Part shown: in pieces, positions 28,201 to 40,090 of the stretch
How positions within the stretch are numbered: the stretch's first letter is position 1
Layout of the letters: the number at the start of each line of letters is the position of its first letter
Assembly: GCF_008831285.2 (NCBI RefSeq)
Contig: NC_045143.1
Coordinates: forward strand, 2,429,503-2,489,502
Source: Nymphaea colorata
Taxonomy: Eukaryota; Streptophyta; Magnoliopsida; Nymphaeales; Nymphaeaceae
DNA: 60,000 bases
Reading direction: 5' to 3'
Notes under the pieces: model-generated
What the model was told of the DNA's origin: nothing
Database searches by the model: none
What the model saw: only the letters and a program-made list of their open reading frames with translations
Program-made: the position numbers and the translations under genes

Positions 28201-30837
28201 TTATGCTATGATATCATCTTATTCAGAAGTCTTTGCCGCCATGCAACAGGGTTTGTTGGCTGCACATCGTGGAGGATATATGGATTGTCAGAAAGAGGAA
28301 GGACCTGCTCCTTTGTTGTGGAGGCTTTCTGACTTCATCAAGTGGGCGGAATTGTGTCCTGCAGAACCTGAGGTGGGGCATGCCTTGATGCGTCTGGTTA
28401 TCACAGGGCATGAAATACCACATGCATGCGAGGTATTCATGGCTTGATTTAATTTTATCATGAATCAAAATGATTTGCTATAACAGGCTTGGAATCCATT
28501 TGCCTCGTCAATTGCATTTCATGAGGAGATGTGTTTGTAAACCAATTGAAGATGGTTATCCAGACACGTCAGTCTGCTACCCATTAGAACACATAAGATA
28601 AGTTTTAGTATCTGGATAGTTTCCACTCAGGCATTCTTTGGATTGTTCACAGGAGTCAGACTCCTCATTTATTGGTTTTCCCATTTTTGATGCATGAGCT
28701 ATTACTTGTCTTACCTCAAAACTCAAGTGTCTATATCCTGAATCAGGGTAGTTTGCTGAGTTGAAATATTCTTAGTCAAATGATTGTTTGCTTAATTTTT
28801 TCTTTTTCAGGTTGAGCTTCTAATTTTGTCTCATCACTTCTACAAATCCTCTGCTTGTCTTGATGGGGTTGATGTTCTTGTAGCCCTTGCTGCAACCAGG
28901 GTTGAATCTTACGTTTCAGAAGGAGACTTTGCATGCTTAGCTCGCCTGGTTACTGGAGTAAGCAATTTTCATGCCTTGAATTTCATACTTGACATACTCA
29001 TAGAGAATGGCCAGTTGGAACTCTTGCTTCAGAAGTTCTCTGCAGCAGAGACAACTGGTGCTGCAGAGGCAGTTAGAGGATTTCGTATGGCCGTTCTTTC
29101 ATCCTTGAAGCGGTTTAATTCTCAAGACCTTGATGCATTTTCAATGGTATGTCAACATAGTCTCTTTTATTTATGTGCATGATAATAAATGTCAAAGTTG
29201 CCAGATTTAATCACGAACATAATGGGGTGGAGCAAGTATCATGTGATATGACACTTCCGGAAGAAATCATGCTACTAAGATTTTCTTTTTTTGGGAAGCA
29301 GAATTTTGTTTGAACTTTGGCAGTTAAAACTGACTAGTAGGTTGTCAACCATCTGCAGCGACTTGGACCAACTAGTCCTGACTTGTCTTTTGTGGTCTGT
29401 GACTGGCTTTTGATTTTGACAACTTAGCTTTAAATTACTAGTGCTGCTAATGCCTATTCTATTTCAAATATATAGGTGTCATAAGTTGGAAAACAGTTCT
29501 CAACATGAAGCAGTTTACCATGTTAAGATAATATAAATTCCAAGATTTGCATCATTCTCGTCATTGTTAGAATTCATAAATAACAACCTAACCCACTCCC
29601 ATACCAAGCTCGGCAGAATTTCTCTGGCAGATAAAAAAATTGAGATGGCCCAGTGGACCAAATAAAATAGCTGAATTTGATTTCTGTAATTTAGGGTTGA
29701 CAGTGGGCTGAGATTTCTTGATTACCCTTTCGAGTCCAATCTATTTAGTTGTTCTGATTAAAAAACTAGACGCTGGATATTAATCAAGTGTTGTATGTAG
29801 TTTTACATCTAGGTCTGTAGTTTAGATTAAGGTCCAATAGGAACTCCACTAGTTACATGTAAATGTTTGCTATCAAGTTAGTCAGAACAAGGTTCATTTA
29901 AAATTTAAGTCCAAGTCTGGAAGGGAAACTGAATCTGGTTAGATGAGAAAGCCTGGGTCTGAACTGAGTTATAATTATTTGCATCCCTTGTGCAATTCTA
30001 TGATCCGATAGAATCTCAATGACTAAATTTACTTCCCAATTTCCATACAAGTAATTTATGTCATGTTGTCGTTGTCATGCCTTTCAGGTGTACAATCACT
30101 TCGACATGAAGCATGAGACTGCTAAATTATTGGAATCACGTGCGATGCGGTCCCTCCACCAATGGTCTACCCAGTACAATAAGGAACAGAATGAGGAGCT
30201 CCTAGAGACCATGCGGTATTTCATTGAAGCAGCTGAGGTTTTTTCCACTATTGATGCCGGCAACAAGACCCAATATTTTTGTGCACAGGCATCACTTGTC
30301 GCCCTTCAGATCCGCATGTCTGACTTTCCATTGCTTGGCCAGTCAGAGACTAATGCTAGGCGTGCATTAGTTGAGCAGTCCCGTTTCCAAGAGGCCCTCA
30401 TTGTTGCAGAGGCATATGGCCTTAATCAGCCAAGTGAATGGGTTCTGGTTCTGTGGGACCAAATGCTTAAGCCAGATTTGATTGAGGAATTTATGTCCGA
30501 ATTTGTGTCTACCCTGCCACTACCATCCTTTATGCTCGTTGAACTGGCCAGGTTTTATCGAGCCGAAGTGATGGCAAGGGGAGATCAGTCTCATTTCTCT
30601 GTGTGGTTGTCACCTGGAGGAATGCCGGTCGAATGTGTGAGGCATCTTGGACGTTCTTTTAGATGCCTTCTCAAGCATGCGTGGGATTTTAGGTTGAGGC
30701 TTCAGATGGCAACGATAGCGACTGGATTCGGGGATGTGATTAGCGCATGTGCAAAGGTGTTGGATCGGGTGCCTGATACAACCGGTCCACTCATTCTGAG
30801 GAGAGGGCATGGTGGAAACTACGTGCCTTTGATGTAG
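7430..30837 (+). CDS. Spatacsin (SPG11) homologue, complete, 25 coding exons, 3190 aa
   Basis: Exons: 7430-7685, 7805-9820, 11177-11252, 13630-13752, 14659-14908, 15004-15510, 15605-15790, 15949-16242, 16502-17143, 17862-18261, 18348-18490, 19708-19878, 21827-22009, 22462-22995, 23099-23158, 23262-23596, 23824-24259, 24357-24812, 26553-26669, 26773-26894, 26972-27713, 27910-28164, 28250-28432, 28811-29146, 30088-30837. They sum to 9573 bases with consistent phases. The protein matches the very large plant spatacsin (Arabidopsis At4g39420, similar length). Landmarks are the N-terminal ISPTRELLLLLSHQCEALFF, the EHHLHRGRALAAFN block at the start of exon 13, and the C-terminal Spatacsin_C region in the last ~500 residues (LLAAHRGGYMD, LVITGHEIPHACEVELL, FRMAVLSSL, EALIVAEAYGLNQPSEW). 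No signal peptide or membrane segment is evident. Animal spatacsin acts with AP-5 and spastizin in autophagic lysosome reformation; the plant protein's job is not established. Introns are GT-AG except 28165-28249 (GC-AG). The donor at 15791 (GTTTTT) is weak. The 3' boundary of the transcript is probably near 31260-31300. Confidence 0.94.
11440..12260. other. CCTAGG-rich block inside spatacsin intron (positions 11253-13629)
   Basis: The intron between coding exons 3 and 4 is 2.4 kb long. Near its two inner edges lie clusters of the word CCTAGG/GCCTAG (about 11458-11505 and 12170-12250), bracketing an AT-rich and purine-rich stretch with no coding capacity. This may be an old transposon insertion; I could not define ends or a target duplication, so it is only a suggestion. 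Confidence 0.3.
12865..13213. repeat. Diverged tandem duplication (about 176-188 bp units) in spatacsin intron
   Basis: Two units start with TTCCCTTCCCTAGGATCCAC (near 12869) and CTTTCCCTCCCTAGAATCCA (near 13045). Each continues through a purine-rich GGAAAGGGGA-like tract and ends in CCAAATGGGACAC/CCAGTTGAAC. The units differ by substitutions and small indels, so the duplication is old. It lies between coding exons 3 and 4. Confidence 0.8.
13238..13268. repeat. TA microsatellite in spatacsin intron
   Basis: An almost pure TA run directly after the tandem duplication, within the 2.4-kb intron between coding exons 3 and 4. Confidence 0.85.
16310..16351. repeat. A/AAAAG-rich simple repeat in spatacsin intron
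   Basis: A poly-A run followed by AAAAG-type units lies in the short intron between exons 15949-16242 and 16502-17143. It has no coding content. Confidence 0.8.
20494..20656. repeat. Direct repeat of about 34 bp in spatacsin intron
   Basis: The words at 20494-20528 and 20622-20656 both read GACAGCCAGA(G/A)CCCCAGAT followed by a TTATTAAATG ending. They are separated by about 93 bases within the 1.9-kb intron 19879-21826. The rest of that intron shows no gene. Confidence 0.7.
24813..26552 (+). other. Long spatacsin intron without genes
   Basis: 1.74 kb between exons ending 24812 and starting 26553, bounded by GTATGC and TTTCAG. It contains degenerate GAATCGG/CGATTC words around 25270-25500, of the kind often seen in eroded plant repeats, but no open frame that resembles a protein. 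Confidence 0.7.
28165..28249 (+). other. GC-AG intron in the spatacsin gene
   Basis: The exon ends CTGAAG and the intron begins GCAAGT, the classical strong GC donor context, ending at CAACAG. Removing 28165-28249 joins SFLK to GLLAAHRGGYMD in frame, the uninterrupted sequence conserved in plant spatacsins. A GT further on (GTGAAA at about 28181) would add residues, shift the frame and break the conserved block. Confidence 0.88.
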
Positions 30838-33704
30838 ATGCTAACTTTTGAGTAAGATGGTTTTGCTGGGGCGAGGAGTGGGATAGTTTCTGTGAATAGC
30901 CGTAGGTGGTGCCATTTTTTGCAGCAGATTTTCTCAGTGGCTGATTTTTTTCAAGTGGTCACTCGGCCAATAAGTGGTGAAAAATCTTTTTGCAGCGTGT
31001 CTGTGTTCAAATTTTGAGAGGCGAGGATCTTTCACAGTTTGTGGAGTGTTTTGCTTCACCCATGAAATCTTTTTTGCAGGTGTGATTAGGATTCTTTTCA
31101 TCTCCATAGGAATTTCCCCTCGTTATTCTGTTGAGCTCTCCAAGTGGTGTCTAATCATAATTTTTCCTGTACTTTATGTATATGTGAATGTAGTAATCAT
31201 TTGGTTGAGTAGTTTCGCTTATCCTTCTTTTTGGCTTGCCAAGGATGGCCGCTTGTAATGTCCCTGTATGTTGTGTAAATATTTCTTTCTAAATTCATAT
31301 CATTCATCTCTCTCTCTTTTGTGTGTGGCACAGCACAAGCGCACGTTCATACGGAAGCTCCTGCTGACATGCCTTTTTCCTTTTTAACGGTTCCAAGTCT
31401 TGTGGTGCCAAAAAAGTTTGGCGATTGTGCAAATGGTCGTCTTATTTGCTCTGATGGCGTCACATACCCAGTCAAACTGGTGGGCAAGTGAAAGTTTGAT
31501 TGTCAGTCTTGTAGGCATTATTTACGTAGACCTTAAATGGTAAACTAATTGCTGGGTGTCTCACTTTCGACATAAGTTCTAATATCTCATGGGCAGAAGG
31601 GAAATATCTCATGTGCAGAAGGGAAAGCGGAAGAGGTTTCGGCCTTTTTGGGGTATTTGTCGAGGTGGGTGAAATCTTTTGGAGCCTGTGTTATTTAAAG
31701 GAATATTTTTAAAAGAATATTAGGAAAAGGAGAAATTTACTTGAAGTAATATTTCAAAGTAAAAGGAACGATGTTTTCGACATTACAATATATTCCGATA
31801 TATGCATTGATGCCTAACACCGTAAGGGCCAAGGGGAAAGGAATAGTTTTCAACAATTTCTCGACTTTACTGACTCAGAACTAGTTGGTTAGTTTGCCAA
31901 TGTGAAACATCGACGGATTAATATGGGTCCTGGCGGCATTGCTGTATGTTTTGGAACCAAGGGGACAGCAGGGTATGTTTTCCTTATGGACATTGTTCTG
32001 GTTTCACTTTCTTTATATTATTTATTGCCATCTATTATTCAAGCAATGCATCTTGCAAGGGGAGCTACTTCGTGGTAGGATTCAGCTTTCCGTCAGTTTC
32101 TCTGACGTTGGCCTTGGGATAAATAAATGTAGAGTCGAGAAGTATGGTTTGGATTTTGAAGTCTGGTGGACAACAAAAGCTATTGTTCTTGATCAGATTC
32201 TGTTGATTTCACATGCTTAATAGTCTAAAGCCTGCTAAATGTGGAGCAGCTGCCTTTTCAATTTGATATGTTTGTTAGTTCTATTCTGCCAACTCAGCTT
32301 TGTCTGGCAGAGAATATATTTCCAACTGAGAAACGGGACTGTCCTCGTCTCACACGGTAGTGAAGCACCAGTTCCTAGATCAAGTCAACTTTGTGCGAAC
32401 AGGAAAATGATCAGTCGCTTTCAGATAATGACAGCTGGAGTTATCCTGCAAAAGAACTAGGAAAAACTAAAAACCTAGGAGAAAGTAAAAAAGACTTGTA
32501 GTTCAGAGGCATGTATAGCTATTCTCAGGACGTACATTCCCTATAGGATGCATGTAGGATGGCATGGCTGCTTTGTTGAGCACATCCCAAAATCAAGAGC
32601 TCCAAGTGGGTCAATTTTGATAAGCAAAACAGGCTATGCAGACGAACCGAAAGCAAGGTTACAGTACAGTACCTAACCGCGTGCTAGCCTAGATACCACA
32701 AAGGGTGTTGGCCGATTAAGACAGTAGGAAGATGATCATAGAAGTTGCAATTCACTAAGGAGTATGTAACAACTCATCTGTAGAATCAACTAGCCCCAAA
32801 AATGGATGACGCTATACTAGGTGATGCCATGATTGGATAACGGTGTTTCGTGGGACGGTTCACGTCAAACTAAGAGGGTCAGAGCAAAACCAATATTTTC
32901 GTTGTGCACAAATTCTGATGTGAATTTTACTATGACATTACCTGTTATTACATAACTGCAAGTTTTATCTGAACATAACAAGAGAATGGCAGCAAAAGTT
33001 TCTGAACAAATTGGCAACTCCTAAACTATTGCGCAGTTCAATAGATTAGTTAATAGTAAATTGAACAGGCAGTTCATACACTAACAAATTGCAACATGTA
33101 CCATGTAAAACAGGAAAACTGACTAGCCCACTTCCTCCTTTGAATATTTGCCTGGTCATAAGCTTTAGAAAGGATCATCATAAAGATGTGTATCCACCAC
33201 ATTCTTGTAGTTCAACGAACTCTTCCGTATCCAAGAACATTTTTACTGTGCAAGAACCCACAGTGCTATTATTTTTTAGCCAGATTTCAGTGCAAGCACA
33301 GCAGTGCCATTATGCTGGGCCAGATCTCAGTTACCTCCAATTAAAGGATTCCTCTATTAAATTTGACAACTATGCATCAAGTCGAATCTCTAGCATGTCA
33401 TGGGACAATTACATCACGTAGCACCAAAAGGAAAAACTCTAGATCATTGTAGAGGGGAAGCCTTTTAGCAATGACACAATCAAGACGACTCAACAGTTTA
33501 TATCAATACACTAGACATCCCCAATCGAACAGTTTCGCTTCTATAAGAAGAGCCGTCTCCAAAGAAACCGTTAAAAACAGAAACCTTTGGTTGGACCAGC
33601 ACAAGAGGGGGGGTTGGAATTCCTGAAAAACTGGTCACTGATGAATAAGGTGGAAAAATGAAAAGAATGCATGACAGGTGACATCAGATGGAATTTCTGA
33701 ACAA
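30838..33704. other. Convergent 3' regions of the spatacsin and SAM carrier genes
   Basis: The first ~450 bases are the likely spatacsin 3'UTR (T-rich, with TTGTAATGTCC and TGTAAATATTT near 31254-31290). The final ~200-300 bases, on the minus strand, are the likely carrier 3'UTR. Between them is AT-rich DNA with short open frames only. A 22-base near-perfect tandem duplication (AATATCTCATGGGCAGAAGG and its copy) lies at 31581-31624. I see no gene here. Confidence 0.6.
31581..31624. repeat. 2 x 22-bp tandem duplication
   Basis: The two units differ at a single base (CATGGG versus CATGTG). They lie a few hundred bases past the spatacsin stop codon, outside coding sequence. Confidence 0.85.
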
Positions 33705-33872
33705 CTATTCATGTTTTGTGATTCTCTCTTTTTGACTCTTGGCAGATTGATGTGATACAAGAATCTTTGTCCTCTCCAAAACGCCAAAGAATATTGAGCC
33801 GCCAATACCAATCCATAGAACTCTAGGCCCAATTCCCTATCAGCAGAAAATGGTTACATTGCCATAGTGATT

Positions 33873-33916
<44 letters not shown>

Positions 33917-36900
33917 AAGAAACCTTTAAGAGAGCAGAGGGTCCTTCTTCCCTCACTATAGTCTGAACGCAGTCAATCATGCCTTTGTACTGGCTTGATG
34001 AACCCTGGAAATTGCGCATAGCAAGAGCCTTAGCAATTCAAGTCCATTCAATTTTATATAGTCTGAGAGGCAGATGTTATATACCTGAACCATCAGTCTC
34101 GTTTTTATAACATCAAGGGGAGTGGTTACTGCACCAGTGAAGGCACCTGTCAATGCAGAAACCGAACATATAACCGAGTTAAGGAGATGAAAGATTAAGA
34201 ATGTCCTCCAAGCTGTGACCTTCCAAAATCAATACTAATCTACCTGCAAAAGCACCTATCAGAGCATTCTCTGGATCGCTTAAATCTCTCCGAGCCTGCA
34301 CAGTGGTAAGAAGTGAACCTTCTCCATAACTGAGCTGCTAACTGCTACCACTAAAAGACAACTAAACCATGGAATTCTATTTCAAAGTTACAAACTATCA
34401 GGCCAAGAAAATATGTTGATGGCTAGATTGTTTTCAAAGAAATATAAATGAAGACATTAACATGATGTTGGAGATTCCGATGACCATGTGATTGTGCCCA
34501 TGAAGCGTCAGTACATGCATATAAGGACATACCATGTGTTTTCTTTTTACAAAAGAAGGTGGAAACCGACCATCATGTGACATAGTTTATTACAAGACAA
34601 AAGATAGGAGTTAATCGCATCACTTACTGCTAGCTTGTAACCTATCCGGAGTTGCTCATATATGCAGAACTGGATAGCATCAAATGGCAAATCTCGTAGG
34701 AGAAAGGAACTGTATCCCTGCCAAGTAAAAAGAAGAACATCTAAAACAAAATTTTACAAAAGAAAAATGATTAAGAGATTATTCTAGTTAATAGGATACA
34801 AAACTAGAAGATTCAATTAATTGACCTACAATTTCTAGAAGAAACAAAGAATGAATTTTGAAATTGATGAACTCAAAGCACTTGAATATAGCATGACAAG
34901 AATCAAATTGAAACACGGTGTTCCCAAAGACAAACCGCATAAAGTCCTCTAACACCCTCATTAGCAATGATAAGGCGAACAGCATTAGGAGCAGAAGCAA
35001 ATTGCCCAGTTTGCATCCGCTGCTTAACAACCTGTAAATATATTTATAAGTGATGCTCCATTCAGAACAATAAGTAAAATGTAAATTTTATACCTCTGTA
35101 GGGACACGAACAAGAGAAGCAGCAGCACCTCCAAGTGCACCAGCCGTCTAGTTCAAAATTCAAACAAAATTCTAGGTAAATGAAAAAGAAGAAACCTGTG
35201 ATATTATTGTTGTTACAACAGCAGAAAGGGAAGCAACATAGCATAGTATCGCTGACAAGGTCTCTGAACATGTACAAGATAGTGACTAATGGCACAATTG
35301 AATCCTGCTGCTTATTTCGAGTTTTTGACACTAAAAACATGCTGCACTTGCTAGATAACGGGGCCAGGATATCCACTTAAGTGGATGTGACATAGGTTTT
35401 TTCTTTTGGACGAGTATGAGGTTTTCATTTGATGGAAATTGGCCACACACAAGAAGAATGCCATGATGTGGTTCATACAGAAACTGCAGCAGAGCCCACT
35501 CATTAAGTGCAGAAGGAATACGAGTTTTCTCTGTGTCACTTGCATATTGTTTCTCTCTTGGTTTAATGAAATAACACCACCACATATAAGTCTAGATTAG
35601 CGCTTTCTAGTACCTGATCTGGTTGGTAGTGCTAAGTGATTCTAGAACTACTTTTGACTCCTCATACATATAACAGTCACTCTCTATTACTACATTTTCA
35701 AAAAGTTTCTCGTCATGTTCTCATATTGTTGGTGAAATAAAAGACTCACATTCTTGAATAAATACCATGATCCAAGACAGTCTATCTAAGATGGGACTAT
35801 TTAAAGAGGTTGTGGGTTGCCAACGACCATACTGTACTCACACCGCATGCTTGTGCTGATCCAGCTCACCAAATCCAACTGTCAACTACATTTGTGCTTG
35901 TTAAACTTGCTCTTGACTGGAGTTGGTGTTGATGAGTTACAAATACACATTAGTTTAGTGTAATGAACAATTTACGTTTCTTGCTTTGGTAAGTATAATT
36001 TCTACTTTTTCCACTTTTGATATTGAGAGATGCACGCATGCATGAGTGCATGCATACACACGCAGTCTCCACTCCCAAGTTCTTTATGACTATTTTGCAC
36101 CCATATCTAAACTGCAACCACATCCATGTGACACAATACAGTGATACACAACAGTAGAAACTAAAAGTTATTGTGATAAAATATGATTGAAGTGCATTTG
36201 TAGCATCTAATTTTTTTTAACAATGGCAATTTGATACTTTTGGATCAATTTGTTAAAATTTGCTTGCCTAATGCCTATTCAGCGAATAAAGCTGGGCAAA
36301 CTGAAGATTCTGTAAAAGTAAAAGGCAAAAAAGGAAAAAGCACAATCCCTGATTGATGGTCAAAGATCACTGCCAGTCACTATATAATAATACTGATTTA
36401 GAAAATTATTACTATTAAATGGAAGTAAAAACTGCAAATCAGATTCAAGAAAATTTTTATGGAAAAGACAGGAGAGGTAAAAGAAAAGTAGAAGTCTTCT
36501 GACCAGAAAACATGACAGCATGGAGTTACTGAAGAAGACAGCAGATTCAGCACCATTTAACTGTGCACATTACATTCAACAAACTCCAGGTGCAAAAGGA
36601 AATGTGCAAAAACACAAAGCAGAAATCTTATGATCTATGACTGGAGAACAGGGGAATAAGTGCAAATTGGTACTGAATAAAGAAACCCAAGAATGAAGGT
36701 CACTATCAAGTAGATATGATGATAATTTCATTAATTTAGGTTCCAGCAGTTTAAGCTCAGAATGCACAGATCCCTCATTTTCAAACCACAAATCTTAATT
36801 ATTGTGCAGGACATAAAGCCTTACCAGATGTGCAAATGCACTAAGGTTGTCAGGAAGGATTTTCAACAATTTTTGCTTTGCAGGTTCATATATACCTACA

Positions 36901-38932
36901 AAAATAGCAGAAGCCCTGCACATAAAAGAAGATCAAGAAAGATACAGAATTCCAAATGAAAGGAACATTTACACTTGAACTTTCGAAGTGAACAAAAAAT
37001 TGAAGACCTGTAGATCAACAGTCTTAATTTTGCAGAACTTTTCTAGTGAACAGGATGGCAGCAGTGACTTTCTTTAACAAGTCCATTATAAATGCAAGAC
37101 ACTGCAGATAAGGATATGATAAGAACTGATTTCTAATTTTTTTAGGAGGCTTATAAGAAGTCTAAGGCATCCAGTCATCCACTTGGCTGATGACAATCTT
37201 GCTTGCAGCTTCTAAGAGGTACTCACGGCAATACACCAGCAAGATTGCCAGCTAATCCAGAATATAAGCCCTTCCAGATAATCTTGCCACCACCACGAAC
37301 AGCCTGTTGAATAAGAAGAGCCCGTTCAATGTTGTGACCTAGGAATGATCCCACCAGAACAAAAAAAAAAACAAAAAAAACAAAATAAAATGAAATCAAG
37401 GAAGTTACTACTTCAGCTATATAAAGGCATTTTATATCTACACAGGCACATGCATTATAAAACTTTGTTACTTTAAGAATATTAATAGACAAAAGGTTTG
37501 CTTGTGAAATGGAACAATTTGCAAGACATGAAATCAAATGTAGCCTCTTCAATATGATCTTGCCTGCAGCCTAGTCTTGATTGTATCAATGGGGTAAAGA
37601 GCAGCTTCAACCACCACACCAGCAGTACCCCCTGCTATGACACCCTCTGCAAGTATACAAAAACATTCACCACTCTTAAAAATGTATTTTTTATGAGTTC
37701 CACTAAGAAACAGAAACCATTCATACAAAGATGAATGCCAAACATCATAAAAATTTACCAACACCACCAAAAACTTTCAGTTTCAAAGGAAGGTTGTAAT
37801 ATGCAGTTGTTGCAATTATAGAGCTTACCATAGAATGCCTGAAGGAAGTCGAATGGTCTCTCATGCTTTGCTGTTACTAAGGCCTTGGAATTCATTTGCT
37901 CAGAACAACAGTCAAGTTTTTTTCCTTGGAGTAGATCTGCACAGTAAAATATACCTTTTTTTGTCACGACAGGAAAGGGGTTCTACTGTACACTGAGAAA
38001 GCATAAAACCTTTTTTGACATCTTTGGATGATTCCAACTTATAGAAAAGTCCTTCAAAACTCCTCTTTTCTGAACATTTACATGGTTTCCCAGTTTACTG
38101 ATAAAGATTTTGAATAAGGTGAACTGCACTGAGCTCTTTGACAACCAGACTTCATGAGCATCCAAAGGAATTTCCCATTGAATGTTAATAACGAAGATGG
38201 AAGAGGTTCCAAGTATCACAATTCTCCATATGCATCAGCATTTTTTCTTTGATGTTGCAGCTTAGAATACAAGTTGATGTGGTTGACTGGAGTCCAGCAA
38301 AAACCAAACAGAGTAGAGGAAAATACATGCATCCATATGGAGTGTCTACCAATTGCAAGTTCAACAGTTCAACTAGATGAAAGAAAATAATAATGTACAT
38401 GCCGCTAAGTTGCAAGTTCAGTATGTTTTTGGAAGAGAAGTAAAAAAAATAGAGGAGAAGAACCAGCAACGATGATGATGGAATCTTTGACATATTTCAT
38501 GTTAAACTTCCTTTTACACAGGAAAATCTGCCATTTTTTCCATGAATCTTTGTCTAATAATCAGTTCCAACCTCTAAATGGTTCATAATCATATATCCCT
38601 GACGTAAGATTACCAACATCCCTTAGGCTGTGCCTTGGTAAGACACAGGTTGGAAGCAAGCATTAGAGCCAAAAGGAATGATTATCTTCAACAGCCTCAT
38701 ACTGGCATATGTTGTGTGCATTAGCTACAAAATAGCATTCTTTTGGAGGCCTCATTAGTTGGGAAGGTAAACACAAATGACTTGTGACAAAAATATTTAC
38801 CCAAGTGAACCAGGAAGTCAACCCATGATATCAACCTAAACCAAATGAAACAGAAAAACTTATCAGCTAAATCTCACTTGCTGAACCTCCTGGTGAATTA
38901 TTATTTTCCACCGCCAGAACTGGACGAGCCAT
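33705..38932 (-). CDS. SAMC1: S-adenosylmethionine carrier (mitochondrial carrier family), complete, 12 coding exons, 326 aa
   Basis: Coding exons, 5' to 3' on the minus strand: 38932-38878, 37936-37829, 37646-37564, 37303-37227, 36915-36825, 35147-35094, 35031-34936, 34717-34628, 34295-34244, 34146-34085, 34004-33924, 33836-33705. They total 981 bases with matching phases. The protein has three mitochondrial-carrier repeats with signatures PIDTIK (residues 73-78), PTEVVK (154-159) and PLDVIK (245-250), about two membrane helices per repeat. Family marks are EGVIAGGTAGVVVEAALYP, RGGGKI, GLYSGLAGN and RVLWIGIGGSIFFGVLE. Length and sequence match Arabidopsis SAMC1/SAMT1 (325 aa), which exchanges cytosolic SAM for S-adenosylhomocysteine across plastid and mitochondrial inner membranes to feed organellar methylation. 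The poorly conserved first ~50 residues may include targeting information. The intron 37304-37563 is GC-AG. A 5'UTR intron precedes the start. SAMC1 or a close paralogue cannot be separated from one sequence. Confidence 0.95.
33876..33914. repeat. GA microsatellite in the last intron of the SAM carrier gene
   Basis: A 39-base GA run fills much of the 87-base intron 33837-33923 between the last two coding exons. On the gene strand it reads CT, giving a pyrimidine tract upstream of the acceptor at 33837-33838. Confidence 0.92.
35148..36824 (-). other. Longest coding intron of the SAM carrier gene
   Basis: 1.68 kb between exons 36915-36825 and 35147-35094. It is AT-rich. I found no embedded gene or recognisable transposon end in it. 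Confidence 0.75.
37304..37563 (-). other. GC-AG intron in the SAM carrier gene
   Basis: On the minus strand the exon ends CTGCAG and the intron begins GCAAGA; it ends at CAACAG before GCTGTTCGTGG. The join gives TRLQ-AVRGGGKI, with the same spacing as other SAM carriers. The frame reaches a stop five codons past the donor and no GT lies nearby, so a GT-AG alternative is not available. Confidence 0.9.
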
Positions 38933-40030
38933 GAGATGGCGCCACCTGCAAAGCAATAAGCTGCTACGGTATCAAAGGTTCAGGATTAACAAGAAGAAAG
39001 ATGTTTGAAAAAATTATATATATTCAAGTAACTGTAAGAAAGAATTACTATTTGGACAATGCGCCATAAGAAATCCAAGAATACAAAAGCATATGTCTAT
39101 CATAGACAAGCACCATTCTAGGACCTTTGGAACCCTCTTTTCTGCCTCTTTATTCAAATTAGCGTACACAACAATAATGCTGCGTACAGTAATCAGCAGT
39201 AGAAACAAACATAATCATTGTCCGCAAACACCAACCGAGGACTTCTTGACTAGTCCCCTTTTCTCTAATGTCCTAGGGTAATAGCAGTTGAAAATTATGT
39301 AAAAGTATAAATGATAAGCACCTCATTACACCGAAAAAGTCCCATATGCTTTTAGGCAAATATCTCGGAAAAAAAATTGAAACCAATTGTTTTCTGGGGT
39401 TAAGCAATGGGCATTCGCGTGCATGCTTCAGTCGAATAGCTCCAACACATATTCTCAAACAACGCATGCATTCAAACATTTGTCGCGGTTTGACAGCATA
39501 ACAAACGCAGGAAATCTAGAATTCCCGCGCGGAATACGATAAAAGTTTCAGTGTCCCGAAGGCCTTTTTGGATGCATCGTCGGATGGAAAAGAAGACGAG
39601 GTAAGCCGAGAACTTTCACTTTACAGGGAAATGGGGCAAGCTATGGACTTCAATATGGAGAAAAATGTAAATCTTCGCATGCCTCAACTTTCTGGATAAC
39701 TGGGTACATCCAAAACAGCCTCCTAAGAGATCTAAATTGATTCAGAATAGTGAATTCACTTGCAGTTCAGCTACATTTGCACACACTCTTCGTTGTACCC
39801 CGTAGTTCACTAATGAAAGACATGAACTTCATGAAAGGAAGTATGACATGACCAACATGAAATTGAGGTCGTTGCTTACAAAAACAAATCACTTTCAGGA
39901 GTTGGTTGTTGGAAGGGAGAGAACGACTCACGCTGTATGCGAGAACAGGAGGCGAAAGAGAGCAGCCTAAGGGCAGAAGAGACGATGGACCTCTCTCCCT
40001 TCCCCCTCTTTCCGAGTCTCCTTTTAGCTG
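38933..40030 (-). other. 5'UTR and leader intron of the SAM carrier gene
   Basis: On the minus strand an acceptor TTTGCAG at 38953-38947 sits 14 bases upstream of the start codon, and a donor GCGTGAGT begins at 39931. This predicts a non-coding leader exon of about 40030-39932 and a leader intron of 985 bases (39931-38947). The leader exon is CT/AG-rich. The transcription start is not determined. Confidence 0.55.
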
Positions 40031-40064
40031 AAGTTTAAATGCGTTCAGGTGGATGGGTCACAGC

Positions 40065-40090
40065 AGAGAGGGAGAGGGAGAGGGAGAGGG
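40065..40090. repeat. GGGAGA microsatellite near the SAM carrier promoter
   Basis: Four GGGAGA units lie just upstream of the inferred carrier leader exon. Confidence 0.8.
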
